Of a stretch of 64,000 bases of DNA, positions 61,867 through 64,000 are shown in pieces; position 1 is the stretch's first letter; every line of letters begins with the position of its first letter. Origin of the DNA: Bacteroidota bacterium (lineage in GTDB: Bacteria; Bacteroidota; Bacteroidia; Chitinophagales; Chitinophagaceae); assembly GCA_947456625.1 (NCBI GenBank), contig CANGQJ010000010.1, forward strand, positions 32,790 through 96,789, in the 5' to 3' direction. The notes beneath the pieces were generated by a model. That model was not told where the DNA came from and did no database searches. It was given only the letters and a program-made list of their open reading frames with translations. Position numbers and translations under genes: made by a program.

Positions 61867-62454
61867 ATGAAAACAGTTACAATCGAAGGCCACTTGAGGA
61901 CCGAAGCTGGCAAAAAAGCCGCCCGCCAACTACGCTCTCAGGAAAATGTGCTAGGTGTAATTTACGGGGGTGCTACAGAAGTAAATTTCTATGCTTCTGC
62001 AAAGGCTTTTAAGCCATTGGTGTACACAAGTGAATTCCAATTAGCAGAAGTTACAGTAGAAGGTAAAACTTACAAGTGTATCTTGAAAGATTTACAATTT
62101 GATAAAGTATCAGATGCTTTATTACACGTTGACTTATTAGAATTAGTTGACAACAAAAAAGTAATCGCAACATTACCTTTAAAATTAGTTGGATCTGCTG
62201 CAGGTGTGAAAGCCGGTGGTAAATTAATTTCTAAAGTAAAAGCCGTTAAAGTAAAAGCGTTACCTAAGGATTTAAGAGAGTTTATTGAATTAGATATTAC
62301 TAATTTAGAGTTGAATGAAAATATCCGTATTCAAGATATCAATGTTCCAAACATTGAGGTATTGAATCCTCCACGTATCCCAGTTGCTTCTATTGTTATG
62401 ACACGTCAGTTAAAACAAGAAGAGTCTGAAGCAGCTAAAACAGCTAAAAAATAA
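61867..62454 (+). CDS. rplY: 50S ribosomal protein L25 (Ctc/TL5 type)
   Basis: 195 residues. The 5S-rRNA-binding N-terminal domain (VTIEGHLRTEAGKKAARQLR, VLGVIYGG) is followed by the TL5 C-terminal beta domain (VPLKLVG-like LPLKLVGSAAGVKAGG, then ELDITNLELNENIRIQDI). I chose the ATG at 61867 (MKTVTIEG), the usual start; the frame opens at 61813 but the extra 18 residues are not family-like. Tail is Lys/Ala/Glu-rich. A terminator follows. Confidence 0.95.
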   Translation: MKTVTIEGHLRTEAGKKAARQLRSQENVLGVIYGGATEVNFYASAKAFKPLVYTSEFQLAEVTVEGKTYKCILKDLQFDKVSDALLHVDLLELVDNKKVIATLPLKLVGSAAGVKAGGKLISKVKAVKVKALPKDLREFIELDITNLELNENIRIQDINVPNIEVLNPPRIPVASIVMTRQLKQEESEAAKTAKK

Positions 62455-62474
62455 TTTTACATTATTTGAATATG

Positions 62475-62504
62475 AAATCCCTCCGATAACACGGGGGGAT
62501 TTTT
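62475..62504 (+). terminator. Terminator of rplY
   Basis: ATCCCTCCG / CGGGGGGAT stem (one G-T pair) with a 6-base loop and TTTTT, 23 bases past the stop. Confidence 0.75.
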
Positions 62505-62558
62505 GTTTCATCCCTCCCATGATTTTATGTATTTTTATAATCTGAACGGAATAATGCC

Positions 62559-63140
62559 ATGTCAAAATTTTTATTAGTAGGACTCGGTAATGTAGGTGCG
62601 GAATATGCGCATACTAGGCATAATATTGGCTTTGATGTGCTAGATGCATTTGTATTAAAGCATGGCGGTTTTTTTAAAGTGGACCGCCTAGCGGAGGTTT
62701 CCGAAGTAAAGTGGAAGGGTAAAACATTTATTTGCGTGAAGCCAACCACGTTTATGAATTTAAGCGGTAAGGCTTTTAAGTATTGGATGGATAAAGAAAA
62801 AGTGGAACTAGAAAATACATTAACTATTGTAGACGACTTGGCATTGCCCATTTCTAAAATTCGTTTACGTGCATCAGGTTCCGATGCAGGTCATAATGGT
62901 TTAAAAGATATTCAATTAACAATAGGAACAGATGCTTATCCCAAATTGCGATTTGGTATTGGTAATAATTTTGCAAAAGGAAAGCAAGTTGATTTTGTGT
63001 TGGGCAAGTGGGCTTTAGAGGATCGAAAACTAATTGATTTTAAAATTCAAAAATGTGTGGAGGTAATTGAATCCTTTGCAGCAGTTGGTCTTTCACGCAC
63101 AATGACAATGGCAAACGCATTAGATTTAAAAGAAACATAA
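62559..63140 (+). CDS. pth: Peptidyl-tRNA hydrolase
   Basis: 193 residues. It frees tRNA from peptidyl-tRNA that drops off ribosomes. Active-site N11 and H21 (GLGNVGAEYAHTRHNIGFD), KPTTFMNLSGKA, the Asp in IVDDLALP and GHNGLKDI are all present. rplY-pth adjacency is common in bacteria. Confidence 0.97.
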   Translation: MSKFLLVGLGNVGAEYAHTRHNIGFDVLDAFVLKHGGFFKVDRLAEVSEVKWKGKTFICVKPTTFMNLSGKAFKYWMDKEKVELENTLTIVDDLALPISKIRLRASGSDAGHNGLKDIQLTIGTDAYPKLRFGIGNNFAKGKQVDFVLGKWALEDRKLIDFKIQKCVEVIESFAAVGLSRTMTMANALDLKET

Positions 63141-63163
63141 TTTAATAATTGTAAATTTTTTTT

Positions 63164-63793
63164 ATGAGTATATTTTGTATTGGTAGAAATTATGTTGCGC
63201 ATGCACATGAATTGGGCAATGAAGTGCCAACATCTGCTATTATATTTATGAAGCCAGACAAGGCTTTATTACCAAAGGGTGAAAATTTTTCAATTCCAAG
63301 TTTCACCAGTGATTTGCATTTTGAAGGCGAGTTGGTATTGCGTGTAAGCAAGAAAGGAAAAAATTTAACGCAGTTGCATCCTGACGGAATTCCAGTGATT
63401 GAATATTGTGACGCCATATCAGTGGGTATTGATTTCACCGCACGTGATTTACAAAGTGCATTAAAAGAGAAGGGACTTCCTTGGGAAAAAGCAAAAGCAT
63501 TTGACAATGCTGCAGTTTTAGGGGAATGGCATCCATTCACATCGGAAATTGCAAACAATCCCATTCATTATACATTAGCAAAGAATGGCACAACGGTACA
63601 AACAGGAGATTCCAGTTTAATGATATATCCTTTAGACAAGATTTTAGCGGCAATTACGGAGTATTTTACCATTTACCCTGGAGACTTAATATACACGGGA
63701 ACCCCAGCTGGCGTAGGCCCTACTGCCAAAGGAGATGTATTTGAAGGGTTTTTTGAAGGACAGTTGGTTTTTAGTCTTAAAGTGAACCCATAA
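63164..63793 (+). CDS. Fumarylacetoacetate hydrolase-family protein
   Basis: 209 residues with the compact FAH fold: FCIGRNYVAHAHELGNEVP, FMKPDKALL, metal ligands in HFEGELVLRV and GIDFTARDLQ, and the C-terminal YTGTPAGVGP. Members hydrolyse or decarboxylate beta-diketo acids, such as acylpyruvates; oxaloacetate decarboxylase activity is known for close relatives. Starts 23 bases after pth. Confidence 0.92.
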   Translation: MSIFCIGRNYVAHAHELGNEVPTSAIIFMKPDKALLPKGENFSIPSFTSDLHFEGELVLRVSKKGKNLTQLHPDGIPVIEYCDAISVGIDFTARDLQSALKEKGLPWEKAKAFDNAAVLGEWHPFTSEIANNPIHYTLAKNGTTVQTGDSSLMIYPLDKILAAITEYFTIYPGDLIYTGTPAGVGPTAKGDVFEGFFEGQLVFSLKVNP

Positions 63794-63851
63794 ATTCAAA
63801 AAAATTAAGTAGTTTTGCCACCCTTTTAAGGGTATAACCAATACGTATTTT

Positions 63852-63925
63852 GGCGAGGTAGCTCAGTTGGTTAGAGCACAGGATTCATAACCCTGAGGTC
63901 ACGAGTTCAAATCTCGTTCTCGCTA
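63852..63925 (+). tRNA. tRNA-Met (CAT)
   Basis: 74-base cloverleaf. The acceptor arms are GGCGAGG and TCTCGCT (two G-U pairs). T8-A9, D stem GCTC/GAGC, anticodon stem CAGGA/CCCTG (one A-C mismatch), loop TTCATAA with CAT at its centre, variable AGGTC, T arm ACGAG-TTCAAAT-CTCGT, and discriminator A complete it. CCA is not encoded. The paired 1-72 position argues for elongator rather than initiator tRNA-Met; tRNA-Ile2, which also has a CAT anticodon, cannot be excluded by eye. Confidence 0.93.
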
Positions 63926-63946
63926 CACTAGAAAGTGTTGTAAATG

Positions 63947-63980
63947 AACCACTTACATTTGATTGTAAGTGGTTTTTTAT
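63947..63980 (+). terminator. Terminator after tRNA-Met
   Basis: AACCACTTACA / TGTAAGTGGTT perfect 11-pair stem with 6-base loop, then TTTT-A-TTT, 22 bases past the tRNA. Confidence 0.8.
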
Positions 63981-64000
63981 TTGTAGACTGTCGTTGCGTG

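Noticed and set aside
63852..63925. Integration site with a mobile element at the tRNA gene
   Set aside because: No integrase and no repeat of the tRNA 3' end are present in the window; only 75 bases follow.

Overview
The window reads as a stretch of chromosome from a low-GC member of the Bacteroidota, most likely Chitinophagia/Chitinophagaceae (inference). The grounds are: promoters of the Bacteroidota type (TTG or TTTG, about 20 bases, then TAnnTTTG or TAnnTTCG) in front of several genes; weak or absent Shine-Dalgarno sequences; an eukaryotic-like IleRS of 1116 residues; GLPGLI, DUF4293, LytS/LytTR, BlaI/M56, CarboxypepD_reg and OmpA/PD40 families; and a bacterial geranylgeranylglyceryl phosphate synthase. 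No transposase, integrase, phage module or CRISPR array was found. Most of the window is core housekeeping DNA.

Layout. 1-4.7 kb: end of lspA, then ileS and a DksA-family gene with a long Lys/Ala/Pro histone-H1-like tail, a terminator and an unusual tandem repeat. 4.8-16.4 kb: MsbA-like exporter, rbfA, LolC/E-like permease, an orphan N-terminal transketolase half, frr, an EamA transporter, scpA, dxs, a LytS/LytTR two-component pair and GGGP synthase. 16.4-32.4 kb: class II ribonucleotide reductase, a GMC dehydrogenase with its Tat/lipoprotein partner, metG, LD-carboxypeptidase, a secreted protein, a membrane protein, purQ, two DsbD-type genes, and an ECF sigma factor. 32.6-35.4 kb: uvrA.

35.5-48.2 kb is the accessory part. 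It opens with a compact overlapping operon hicA-hicB-(ORF6N+PLD). Three secreted or envelope proteins follow on the minus strand. Then come two tandem BlaI/M56 (BlaR1-like) operons that share the same operator (ACTAA-N4-TTAGT, two copies each, placed on the promoters). The first M56 protease carries a proline tract, a plug-like segment and a TonB-C domain. The second carries a complete N-acetylmuramoyl-L-alanine amidase domain where BlaR1 would have its beta-lactam sensor. Downstream lies a three-gene surface-protein operon (MG2/plug protein, CarboxypepD_reg protein, small lipoprotein).

48.2-64 kb returns to core functions: DUF4293, glyA, a sugar nucleotidyltransferase, an SDR, an alpha/beta hydrolase, DUF4105, guaB, dprA, an OmpA/PD40 protein, queE, folD, DUF3467, prs-rplY-pth, an FAH-family enzyme and tRNA-Met(CAT). 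The most interesting signals are the M56-amidase fusion with its shared operators, the HicAB-ORF6N-PLD operon, the histone-tailed DksA, the variable-core tandem repeat at 4.72-4.86 kb, and a DsbD whose alpha domain lacks cysteines next to a small secreted protein that has them.
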